Shown: positions 1-7,051 of the stretch, in pieces
How the letters are laid out: the number at the start of each line of letters is the position of its first letter
Numbering within the stretch: position 1 is the first letter of the stretch
DNA from: an uncultured Bacteroidales bacterium
Lineage (GTDB): Bacteria > Bacteroidota > Bacteroidia > Bacteroidales > Muribaculaceae
NCBI GenBank assembly: GCA_900552315.1
Contig: URZM01000066.1
Location: 1-10,715 of the forward strand
Direction: 5' to 3'
DNA: 10,715 bases
Program-made: the position numbers and the translations under genes
The notes under the pieces: generated by a model
Database searches by the model: none
Seen by the model: the letters and a program-made list of their open reading frames with translations, nothing else
What the model was told of the DNA's origin: nothing

Positions 1-358
1 TGGCACCCATCGTGGCATCGGCGGGAATAGTCACCGTGTAGCTCCCAGCCTCCGTTACCTCAGTGTCGAACTGGAGGCGGATGGAACCCTGGTAGCCGCG
101 TATCTTGCCTTCCTGGAGTGTCGCCCCTGACTCGTCCTTCAACAGGGCCTTCGCCTTGGTGTTGATGTAAGGGCCCACGCTCTCGGAGGGATACGTCCAC
201 TTGGTGGTGATAATTTTGAACTTCTCTACGGTAGAGTTGTCTTCCGGGTCGGCACTCGCAAGAACCGTCTTGTCCTGCGCCATGACCGGTATCTGCCCTC
301 CTATCAGCACCATGAAGAAGAAGGCCAGAATCATCGATAAGGATTGCTTTTGCCTCAT
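1..358 (-). CDS. Exported protein with Ig-like N-terminal region (partial, 3' end outside window)
   Basis: About 119 residues are visible, starting at an ATG (356-358) and running off the left edge. The N-terminus is a clear signal peptide: a basic start (MRQKQ), a hydrophobic core (ILAFFFMVLIGG) and a likely cleavage after VMA-Q near residue 27. The mature part begins with a short beta-rich stretch containing ADPEDNSTVEKF, resembling the Ig-like modules at the start of many Bacteroidota secreted proteins; this is a pattern impression, not a confirmed family. It is the third exported protein in a row on this strand, 128 bases after the Omp28-type gene. No TAnnTTTG promoter was found in that gap, so it may be co-transcribed despite the hairpin between them. 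Function is unknown. The missing C-terminus would show whether it also carries a T9SS sorting domain. Confidence 0.8.
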   Translation of the reverse strand, partial: MRQKQSLSMILAFFFMVLIGGQIPVMAQDKTVLASADPEDNSTVEKFKIITTKWTYPSESVGPYINTKAKALLKDESGATLQEGKIRGYQGSIRLQFDTEVTEAGSYTVTIPADATMGA

Positions 359-426
359 AATATAAATATTAAAGAAAACCTGAGTTGATTAGTGATAGTG
401 CAATTAAAAACAGTGGCCTCCATGTA

Positions 427-477
427 TCAAATCGCTTGAGCCCCGCTTCAGAGACAGTCGAGACCCAAGCGATTTGA
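427..477 (-). terminator. Stem-loop downstream of the Omp28-type gene (terminator or processing hairpin)
   Basis: A perfect 12-base inverted repeat: TCAAATCGCTTG at 427-438 pairs with CAAGCGATTTGA at 466-477, leaving a 27-base loop. It begins 10 bases after the stop codon of the Omp28-type gene and lies in the gap before the next gene on the same strand. There is no T-run after it, and the loop is long for an intrinsic terminator. It could instead be an mRNA-stabilising hairpin or a protein-binding site. Confidence 0.5.
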
Positions 478-486
478 AATCGATGT

Positions 487-2439
487 TTAAATCACTACTT
501 TCTTGGCAACAGAGCCGGCAGCGGAAATCACCTTGACGATGACGATTTTGTGAGAACCATTCACCGGGATTTCAGCAAAGCCGCTGTCAGAGGCCCGCAT
601 ATCCAGGAGCGTACCGTCCATTCCGTATACTGCAACCGACATATCGGAACCACCCGCAACTCTGATTACTCCGTTCTCGCTGCTGATTTCAATATCGTCG
701 GCGGCGACATCCTGAACGGCAACCTCGTTTCCAAAATCATCGGCAGACATCCGGTCGGCAGTGATTATCCTGCCTGTAGAGGAATCAAGAAGGAGAGCTA
801 TTATGGCGACATTGTTCGGGTCCATGACATTGTCCGGACATACGAACTCATATTGGAACTCCATCTCCTGGCAGGCAGTGCAGGAAGCATTCAGAGTCGC
901 TCCGTAATAATTGGGATATATTCCTCTGGCCACATGGTCATATACCATTTTGGATGCGGGAATCTTCTGGGGCGATTCGCAGAAAAACTTGAAATAAGGC
1001 CACAGCTCCTCGCCATACGTTTTGGTGATGGCTGCATGGGAAACTCCCGAGAAATTGTTGGCCTGAGAGTAGTCCGTGTTCAAAGACCTCACTTTATCCT
1101 CGACAAGTACAAATGCCACCCTCATGCCGATATCATCTGAGTCGTATGCGTTCTCGACGCTGAAATCTATATCGAACTTATCGCCTGCCTCACCGTCGAA
1201 CTCCACCTTTTTAATCTTGATGGCGGAATAGCAGGGCGTTTTCATGACCTGCTCCACGAGTTCGGGAGAACCGGGGTCCGCGCCGACGGTACGCTGGAAG
1301 AAAGCGTGTGGAAAACCCTCGCTTTTCGAATCCTCCTGAACATTCGTAAGATACTGGGAATCCTCCATAGTCATAAGGTCCATGGCATGTATGCCTATGC
1401 CGTATGCACGCCCGTTCTCATCGTTGTATTTCTCGGAGAAATATTCCAGGAACGCCATGCCTCGAGGACAGTAACCGCACCATGAACCGGTAAGTTCCTC
1501 TACCACGGCGACGGGTGTGTAGGTCTTCTGGGGAGTCTGTATCACACCGCTGACCTTAGTGGAGGAGGCGCCATCATATTTGGGAGTGACCGTGACCGTG
1601 TATTCCACGCCGGCATCACCTACCTCCAGGGCTTCGGGGAATGTTATGTCGAACTGTTTGCCGGTGATGGAAATCTTGTTGTTCAGCTCCACCTTTTGGA
1701 CGTTTCCGTCGGAAGTGGTGAGAACAGCCGTCAATCCATCGGCAACACAGGTAGTACGGATGTCAGCCGTAAGCGAGACGGTGACCTCGGAACCGGCCGG
1801 GACTACCTTCGGAGTCTTGTCCTTCACTTTCAGTATATAAGGGGAGATGTATATCTCGTTGAGTCCGAGCAGGGCGCTGTCCTTGCTGCGGTTCACGAAA
1901 GCCAGGTAGATCTCTTTCCCTGCGTAGCCCGTCAGATGTACGGGCACCTGGCGCTGCTTGATGCTGACGCTGCTGCCATAAAGAGACGATACGGCTACCG
2001 GAATATCGGTAAAGGATTCCCGGGTATTGCCCGTTTCGGACAAGAACACCATGAAATCGTTTGCTTTAGCGGCGCCGTATCCGGTCACCGTCAGCAGGAG
2101 CAGCTCGTCATCGCTTTTCACCTTGATGGGTGGTGTCACCAGCCATTCATCGGCCTGGACATCCTCCACAAATGATGAGTTGCTGAACGCGCCCCACGTA
2201 CCGTTGATATTCAGCACTCTGTAATAGGGGCCTTCGCCTGTGTTGCCGAACATTTCCTGCCATTCAGGCATCGGCACCTCGCCGTTACCGTAAGTGACCC
2301 ACCCTGCGGGCAGAACGCCTCCGTCCTCTCCAACCGTGCTGAAATCCTCGAAATAGGATGTGTCCGGAGAGATGGCCGCCGAATGGAATGTGGTCGCGCA
2401 CAAGGCCATCGCTCCCAATATCTTAAAATATCTTTTCAT
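487..2439 (-). CDS. Omp28-type secreted protein with thioredoxin-like CGYC site and T9SS sorting domain
   Basis: A 650-residue exported protein. Residues 1-22 form a signal peptide (MKRYFKILGAMALCATTFHSAA). Residues about 28-200 look like a choice-of-anchor J or cleaved-adhesin jelly-roll (YFEDFSTVG, LPAGW, DEWLVTPPI). Residues about 205-300 form a beta-sandwich. The Omp28-related part starts near 308 with VVEELTGSWCGYCPRG, whose C321-x-x-C324 follows a tryptophan as in thioredoxins; EGFP at 374-377 could be the cis-proline loop. A second CxxC (C520-T-A-C523) lies in the following domain. The C-terminus (about 600-650, VYGMDGTLL to KKVVI) has the shape of a T9SS type A sorting signal, predicting surface attachment or secretion. 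The frame extends upstream to a TTG at 2469, but the ATG at 2439 starts directly at the signal peptide and is preferred. It lies 114 bases after the large secreted gene. Redox activity is inferred from the motif only. Confidence 0.85.
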   Translation of the reverse strand: MKRYFKILGAMALCATTFHSAAISPDTSYFEDFSTVGEDGGVLPAGWVTYGNGEVPMPEWQEMFGNTGEGPYYRVLNINGTWGAFSNSSFVEDVQADEWLVTPPIKVKSDDELLLLTVTGYGAAKANDFMVFLSETGNTRESFTDIPVAVSSLYGSSVSIKQRQVPVHLTGYAGKEIYLAFVNRSKDSALLGLNEIYISPYILKVKDKTPKVVPAGSEVTVSLTADIRTTCVADGLTAVLTTSDGNVQKVELNNKISITGKQFDITFPEALEVGDAGVEYTVTVTPKYDGASSTKVSGVIQTPQKTYTPVAVVEELTGSWCGYCPRGMAFLEYFSEKYNDENGRAYGIGIHAMDLMTMEDSQYLTNVQEDSKSEGFPHAFFQRTVGADPGSPELVEQVMKTPCYSAIKIKKVEFDGEAGDKFDIDFSVENAYDSDDIGMRVAFVLVEDKVRSLNTDYSQANNFSGVSHAAITKTYGEELWPYFKFFCESPQKIPASKMVYDHVARGIYPNYYGATLNASCTACQEMEFQYEFVCPDNVMDPNNVAIIALLLDSSTGRIITADRMSADDFGNEVAVQDVAADDIEISSENGVIRVAGGSDMSVAVYGMDGTLLDMRASDSGFAEIPVNGSHKIVIVKVISAAGSVAKKVVI

Positions 2440-2511
2440 TATTTGTCTGTATTTATTCGGATTCTGCAAATTTGTCTTGTTGAAATCCCTTGTCCATAGC
2501 TTTGGCCGGGG

Positions 2512-2539
2512 CGGCCACGGTACTTATGGGCCGTGGCCG
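2512..2539 (-). terminator. GC-rich hairpin between the two large secreted genes
   Basis: CGGCCACGG (2512-2520) pairs perfectly with CCGTGGCCG (2531-2539) across a 10-base loop. It begins 14 bases past the stop codon of the upstream 1123-residue gene on the minus strand. No T-tract follows, so it is either a weak terminator or a stabilising or processing hairpin that sets relative expression of the two genes. Confidence 0.45.
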
Positions 2540-2553
2540 ATGCCACGAGCCTG

Positions 2554-5500
2554 TCAATAAACTATCACCTTAGAGGAGGCAGCGCCTACGGTCACTATGT
2601 AGATACCGGGAGCCACTTCTATTTCTTCAGCCGCTGCCGCGTTTCCGACTGCCTTGACCAGCTTCCCGTCAGGAGCGTACACGTTGACCTTCTTTCCCTC
2701 GTGGCCGACGACATGGATTCTGTCGCCGCCGGAAATGCGGGACATTCCATCGGAAACCACGCCGTCCACCGAGGTGAAGCCGTCGCCTACTGAATAGCTG
2801 TTGATCAGCACGACATCGTTCACCTTGGCATAGTCGGCCATGATGTAGAGCGCGATCCATTTCCTGTTCTGCATCTCTTTCGGGAACGGTATCTCTATAT
2901 CCTGCCAGCCTTTACCCGAAGGTATCGTAGCGAGTTTAATCAGGTTGTCCACGCCGTATGTCTCGCCGTAGACCTCAATGTTGGCCATACCCTTGCCTGT
3001 CCATACGCCTAATTTCATTCCGGCATCCTCATAGCCCTCTGTCGAGAACTTGGGGAGCATGAGGCAACCCTTGGCAGGAGCTGATGTCGCACGTCCCACA
3101 AATGCCACAGGATATGTCTCGTCTCCGACAAGGGTCGCGGGGCTTGCCATCTCCCATACAGTCCGATTCTCCGGGTCATAAGTGCGGATGACGCGTATGG
3201 GGCGGATATTGGGCTTGCCGCCCTTGAAGGTTTCCGTCAGAGGAAGGGAATAGGGCGTTCCGAGCATATCGCTCATCCAGGCATAGGTGGTGGCACGGCC
3301 GGCCACGTTGGACGGCGCTATGCCTATCCACTCGGACTTCAGGCCATTGTCGGCCGCTACGGTGAAGGTATATTCGAATGTATCGCTGTCAAGTGTCTCG
3401 TAGGGAATCCAGCCCTCTTCGGTATTCACCATGACGACATATTCGCATTTGGAGGGGTCTACATAATATCCGTTGTCTCCGGTCTCCGTGGGAGGTTCCC
3501 ATGTCAGGATAAGGGAGAGATTGTCCTCAGAGACGTATGCGGACGTATTGACTGTGGACCCGGGGACATCGTAGCCGCAATATACGCTGATAATGGAACT
3601 ACGGCCTCTCACGTCGTCATATTCGGGCACTACCATCAGCTCGTTGCTTCCCTGTACGGTCTCTATCTGCAATGATATCGTGGAGCCAGGCTTGCCCTCG
3701 GCCTCGGCCACCTGGTCGTTGCCGTTGAATATATAGGCTTTCACATTACCGTCGGCGGGAATCTCCGTACCGTTGATGAAAGCGGTCGGCATCACGAACT
3801 CAACGGAAGCCTTGAGCTCGGCTTTCGGGGCGCCCTCGGCTTTAAGCCCGGATACGGCCGCCGGGAGCGGAGCGCTGATGTTTGTCTTATGGATGTCTAT
3901 GTCCTTGATGAAGAATCCGGACTTGTAGGCGTCATGCTTGCTGTAGAACGCGATATAGTACACTCCGGGATCCGCGACGGTGAACACCTGCGACACCCTG
4001 TGGAACTCTTCGTCGCCGGGGGTATAGTCTATGAGTTTCTCCACTATATTGTTGTAATTCAGCTCATCGCAAAGATATACCTGGATGCCGAGGTCTTTGT
4101 AATATTTGGCGGCATTCATCACGTCCATGGATATCTCGTATGACGTGGCCGTATCATCGAAACGCAACGGCGGGGAGAACAGCCAGTCGTCGGGACCGGA
4201 AGCACTGGCGAGCGGGTCGCGTATCGTAGGGATTTCGCCCTGATATTCCACATAGCTCCAGACGTTTTTGTCCTGATTCACATCAAAGGCCGAGAACGCC
4301 ATTACATCTTCTTTGGTAGGAGCTATTTTCACATCCATCTCCCAAGGCTCGCCATAAGTGAATATGTCGGACTTCTCGGAGGCATCCGAAAGCTGGCCGC
4401 CGTTGTCGGCGACCACGTAAGCGACATATCCGGCATAGGGACGTTTCGTTTCCGGCGAATAGACGTATTTGCTGTCGCCGACTACCGTACCTACCTCCTT
4501 GTCGTTGATATAGACATGATATTTAAGATTGGCCATATCCATATAGCCGCCTTTGAGGCCTCTGGCCACAGGTTCCCATGTAATTGTGGTGGCGTCCATC
4601 GTAACGTTTGTGGGCACACGGGGAGTGTCATATCCTATGAAAGCCTTCTTCGAAACCACAGGAGACTTCTTGTCGCCGAGATTGGCCATTACCGAGAATT
4701 TATGAGAGCCGGTCTCGATGTCGCTGAAATCCACCGAGACACTCTTTCCGGCCATGCCGCTGCCGCTGCCGTATTCCTCATCGTCCAGGTAAACGGTCCA
4801 GTCCAGCTCGCCGGACAGGGGTTTGCCAGAGGAGTAATTGTCGGGCAGGAAGAATGTCAGCTTGCCGCTGTTCTGACCCTTGCCGAAATCCACCTTGTCT
4901 ATTACGGGCTTTTCCAGAGGAGCAGGGTCCGACGAGGCCGGTATCACTCCTATGAACGGGAATCTCAGGGACGAGTCGTAGTCGGCTATCATCGAGACGG
5001 AATTGTTCTTGGGGTCGATGCAATAGAGGTACGAGCCGTCGTTGGAAAGCTGCGCGTTCCACAGATAGCAATCGTCCTCGGCGTCGTACATGAGGCCGGC
5101 GCGCGCATACTGCGTGCTGACGCCCAGGTCCATAATCAGGGTCTGCGACCCGTCACGCTCTATGCGCACCAGATTGTTCTCGCGGTTTATACCTATCAGC
5201 GCATTCTCTTTTTCATTGTAGCATATCGAGGCGCACACCTTCTCCCAGACCTCGTTGTTCACCACCGGTTCGGTCTCCTCTATCTTGCCGGCCGGCGCGG
5301 TGAAGAAGATGTATCCGGTACCGGCCTTATTCATAGAGTACCCCCACAGGGTGGCGTCGGTGGGGTCGTATGTACACGAGATATAGAGCGGTAAGAAACG
5401 GTCGAGTCCGGTATCCGGGTCGGTCAGCGAGACCTTCAAGTCGGTGAACACCTCTCCCGTAGCCGGGTCTGTCTCTATATAACGGTAATCGGAGATGCTG

Positions 5501-5925
5501 AACATGCCTGTACGCAGACAGTTGCACATCTTGCCGTCCTGAAGCCAGCCGATATTGTATTCATACCCGTCTTTTTCCAAATCCGAGGTGTACAGGAAGT
5601 CGGCGGAACCGTCTTCATTCAGTTTGTGCATACCGGACTCCATACCTCGGGATATCGTTCTGTTATACCCGAGCAACACATTGTCACTCGCAGCGAGCCT
5701 TGCGGGCAGTCCGTTCATTTTCTTGATGACGCGAGCGGGGCCGCCGACGGCAGTGCGCGCCTGGGGCCGGTCTTCGACTGCTCCGGCCATACTCTGCCCG
5801 CCTCCCGGCATCGCTGCCTTCGGGAACGGTGTCTCCGTCGTTCTATCCCGGGCTTCGGCCTTTTGTCCTGCTGCAAGCATGGCACACAGCAATATGGCCG
5901 GGACGTAAACATTAGGTCGTTTCAT
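2554..5925 (-). CDS. Large secreted multidomain protein with T9SS sorting domain
   Basis: A 1123-residue exported protein. The signal peptide is about residues 1-25 (ILLCAMLAAG core, likely cut near AEA-RD). A low-complexity Gly/Ala/Pro stretch follows to about 75. Residues about 80-330 hold short repeating beta units (LLGYNRTIS, TLWGYSMN, LIGINREN, YLYCIDPKN), suggesting a propeller-like fold. Residues about 335-525 contain fibronectin-III-like modules (PTNVTM-ITWEPV near 438-453). About 540-680 is a jelly-roll of the choice-of-anchor J kind (DDWLFSPPLRF, GVYYIAFYS). About 685-885 holds a second pair of beta-sandwiches (LILTWEPP at 805-812), and about 895-1045 a second jelly-roll. The last 60 residues (VNVYAPDGKLV, PGIYIVTVG, SKVIVY) form a T9SS type A sorting signal. 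No catalytic motif was recognised, so an adhesive or binding role at the cell surface is a guess. The start ATG sits directly at the signal peptide. Confidence 0.85.
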   Translation of the reverse strand: MKRPNVYVPAILLCAMLAAGQKAEARDRTTETPFPKAAMPGGGQSMAGAVEDRPQARTAVGGPARVIKKMNGLPARLAASDNVLLGYNRTISRGMESGMHKLNEDGSADFLYTSDLEKDGYEYNIGWLQDGKMCNCLRTGMFSISDYRYIETDPATGEVFTDLKVSLTDPDTGLDRFLPLYISCTYDPTDATLWGYSMNKAGTGYIFFTAPAGKIEETEPVVNNEVWEKVCASICYNEKENALIGINRENNLVRIERDGSQTLIMDLGVSTQYARAGLMYDAEDDCYLWNAQLSNDGSYLYCIDPKNNSVSMIADYDSSLRFPFIGVIPASSDPAPLEKPVIDKVDFGKGQNSGKLTFFLPDNYSSGKPLSGELDWTVYLDDEEYGSGSGMAGKSVSVDFSDIETGSHKFSVMANLGDKKSPVVSKKAFIGYDTPRVPTNVTMDATTITWEPVARGLKGGYMDMANLKYHVYINDKEVGTVVGDSKYVYSPETKRPYAGYVAYVVADNGGQLSDASEKSDIFTYGEPWEMDVKIAPTKEDVMAFSAFDVNQDKNVWSYVEYQGEIPTIRDPLASASGPDDWLFSPPLRFDDTATSYEISMDVMNAAKYYKDLGIQVYLCDELNYNNIVEKLIDYTPGDEEFHRVSQVFTVADPGVYYIAFYSKHDAYKSGFFIKDIDIHKTNISAPLPAAVSGLKAEGAPKAELKASVEFVMPTAFINGTEIPADGNVKAYIFNGNDQVAEAEGKPGSTISLQIETVQGSNELMVVPEYDDVRGRSSIISVYCGYDVPGSTVNTSAYVSEDNLSLILTWEPPTETGDNGYYVDPSKCEYVVMVNTEEGWIPYETLDSDTFEYTFTVAADNGLKSEWIGIAPSNVAGRATTYAWMSDMLGTPYSLPLTETFKGGKPNIRPIRVIRTYDPENRTVWEMASPATLVGDETYPVAFVGRATSAPAKGCLMLPKFSTEGYEDAGMKLGVWTGKGMANIEVYGETYGVDNLIKLATIPSGKGWQDIEIPFPKEMQNRKWIALYIMADYAKVNDVVLINSYSVGDGFTSVDGVVSDGMSRISGGDRIHVVGHEGKKVNVYAPDGKLVKAVGNAAAAEEIEVAPGIYIVTVGAASSKVIVY

Positions 5926-6102
5926 AATTTTACCGTGAGTTTGATGAAAATTAAGTTATTGAGAATCTTGGTGGCCGGCGATAAAAAATCTTTTATAAGG
6001 TTAGCCACAAACGAATATCCTTACCGCCATACTCACCTATATCAGGTATTTTTTGATTCCCAAGAGTCGCGCATCTGCACGACGCCTTGAGGAATGTCGC
6101 CC

Positions 6103-6110
6103 CAAATTTA
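6103..6110 (-). promoter_or_regulatory. Putative Bacteroidota -7 element for the large secreted gene
   Basis: On the minus strand this reads TAAATTTG, a full match to the TAnnTTTG consensus. The expected start of transcription is near 6098, giving a leader of roughly 170 bases before the ATG at 5925. No TTTG lies 19-20 bases upstream, where a -33 element would be; that position instead meets the edge of the palindrome at 6133-6148. A weak -33 next to an operator is typical of an activator-dependent promoter. Confidence 0.55.
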
Positions 6111-6132
6111 CTATAAAAAGACACAGGGAGCA

Positions 6133-6148
6133 TTTGACTCATGTCAAA
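6133..6148. promoter_or_regulatory. Perfect FNR-like palindrome (candidate Crp/Fnr operator)
   Basis: TTTGAC-TCAT-GTCAAA, with six-base arms matching perfectly around a 4-base spacer. The layout TTGA-N6-TCAA is that of FNR-class sites (FNR itself: TTGAT-N4-ATCAA). It lies between the Crp/Fnr-type gene and the large secreted gene, centred about 42 bases upstream of the start of transcription inferred from the -7 element at 6103-6110. That matches the spacing of class II activation by Crp/Fnr proteins. Function is inferred. Confidence 0.55.
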
Positions 6149-6183
6149 AAACTCCTGTATGCCGCAATAAAATTAATCAGATT

Positions 6184-6197
6184 TTGATTTCAGTCAA
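6184..6197. promoter_or_regulatory. Second, imperfect FNR-like site overlapping the regulator's stop codon
   Basis: TTGAT-TTCA-GTCAA has the same TTGA-N6-TCAA core as the site at 6133-6148, with one mismatch between the fifth bases of the arms. The two centres are 50 bases apart. It overlaps the last codons and stop of the regulator gene, so part of its sequence is coding. It could be a secondary site or a chance match. Confidence 0.3.
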
Positions 6198-6771
6198 GTT
6201 TCCCCCTTGCGTATGCGTTGCGTACCCTTGAGAGTGTCTCCTGCGACATGTCAAGATACTGGGCTATGAATTTCAGAGGTATCTGGCGTATCATTTCCCG
6301 GGGGCGGCCACGCATAAAGGCGGCATAGCGGGAGATCGCGCTCCCCGTGCCGATGATCACATACCTGCGTTCCAGCACGTAAAGCTGCTCCAGCAGAAGC
6401 TTGAACACCCATGCGTGGATTTCAGAGTCCTCGGTCACGAACGCTCGAATCACCGTATAGGGTATGGCATAGCACTCCACGGGTGTGATGGCCTCTATGG
6501 AAAATATCGCAGGCTCGCCCGTATGATAAGAGGTGACCGATGTAAGCACGTCGCCGGGCGAGGCGAACCTGCGGGTATCCTCCTTGTCTTCCCCTTCATA
6601 CACGCACCGGCATAGCCCCGAGGCTATGAAAAACACGTATGAGCAAGGTTTGCCCTGATTCACCATGCGTTCCTTCCTGGCATAGCTTTGCATGGTGGCA
6701 TGACGGGCAAGCCGGAAGGCCGCCTCGTCGGAAACCGGATATACCTCTCTCAGTATTTCTGCAAATGTCAT
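6190..6771 (-). CDS. Crp/Fnr-family transcriptional regulator
   Basis: A 193-residue cytoplasmic DNA-binding protein. Residues about 15-115 form the cyclic-nucleotide-binding-type beta-roll (YVFFIASGLCRCVYEGEDKE, FASPGDVLTS, IEAITPVECYAIP). The glutamate and arginine pocket expected for cAMP binding is not apparent, as in many Bacteroidota members, so the signal is unknown. A long dimerisation helix spans about 113-137. The C-terminal helix-turn-helix is at about 164-187 (IPLKFIAQYLDMSQETLSRVR), with recognition-helix residues E178, S181 and R182 placed as E209, S212 and R213 in FNR. Four cysteines (C43, C54, C56, C100) do not match FNR's N-terminal iron-sulfur ligands. The ATG at 6771 is preferred over an in-frame TTG one codon earlier; GGAGAG lies about 12 bases upstream. 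It has its own consensus promoter at 6885-6916. The most likely local target is the large secreted gene downstream. Confidence 0.9.
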   Translation of the reverse strand: MTFAEILREVYPVSDEAAFRLARHATMQSYARKERMVNQGKPCSYVFFIASGLCRCVYEGEDKEDTRRFASPGDVLTSVTSYHTGEPAIFSIEAITPVECYAIPYTVIRAFVTEDSEIHAWVFKLLLEQLYVLERRYVIIGTGSAISRYAAFMRGRPREMIRQIPLKFIAQYLDMSQETLSRVRNAYARGKLD

Positions 6772-6884
6772 CAAGTCTAATCTCTCCGTGTCGTGCCGGA
6801 CCGTATTACAGGGACACCTACCTGTTTAGAAGATCTGCAACGGCGGCAAGGCATCGTCAACCGCCACTTCTGTCTCTGCACGTG

Positions 6885-6916
6885 CAAAGTTAAGCAATTA
6901 CGCTCGTATTTCCAAA
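6885..6916 (-). promoter_or_regulatory. Bacteroidota consensus promoter of the Crp/Fnr-type gene
   Basis: On the minus strand there is a TTTG (6913-6916), 20 bases, then TAACTTTG (6885-6892), matching both the -33 and -7 elements of the Bacteroidota primary sigma factor. The predicted start near 6880 gives a leader of about 110 bases to the ATG at 6771. No FNR-like TTGA-N6-TCAA site was seen here, so autoregulation through such a site is not supported. Confidence 0.7.
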
Positions 6917-6986
6917 TATTCCCATGTCATATTTTATAGTTCTTGTCCTTTCCATATCTTTTTTGTCGCTGGCGCCATGGTGTATT

Positions 6987-7017
6987 TTTGAGATATAGGA
7001 TTTTTGTATTATCTTTG
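6987..7017 (+). promoter_or_regulatory. Bacteroidota consensus promoter of the TonB-tailed lipoprotein gene
   Basis: TTTG (6987-6990), a 19-base spacer, then TATCTTTG (7010-7017), a full match to TTTG-N19-TAnnTTTG. The predicted start of transcription is near 7022, leaving a leader of about 30 bases before the ATG at 7052. Its -33 element is 70 bases from that of the divergent regulator promoter. Confidence 0.7.
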
Positions 7018-7051
7018 TTCCCCGAGAATAACCTATAAAATCCTTATATTC

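Noticed and set aside
2467..2474. CAAATTTG upstream of the Omp28-type gene as a -7 promoter element
   Set aside because: It misses the first T of TAnnTTTG and has no TTTG 19-20 bases upstream; the match is also palindromic and AT-rich, so chance is likely.
4516..5394. Open frame of 292 codons on the plus strand inside the large secreted gene
   Set aside because: It lies opposite a clear signal-peptide, multidomain gene; its translation is His/Val/Arg-rich and has no domain-like pattern.
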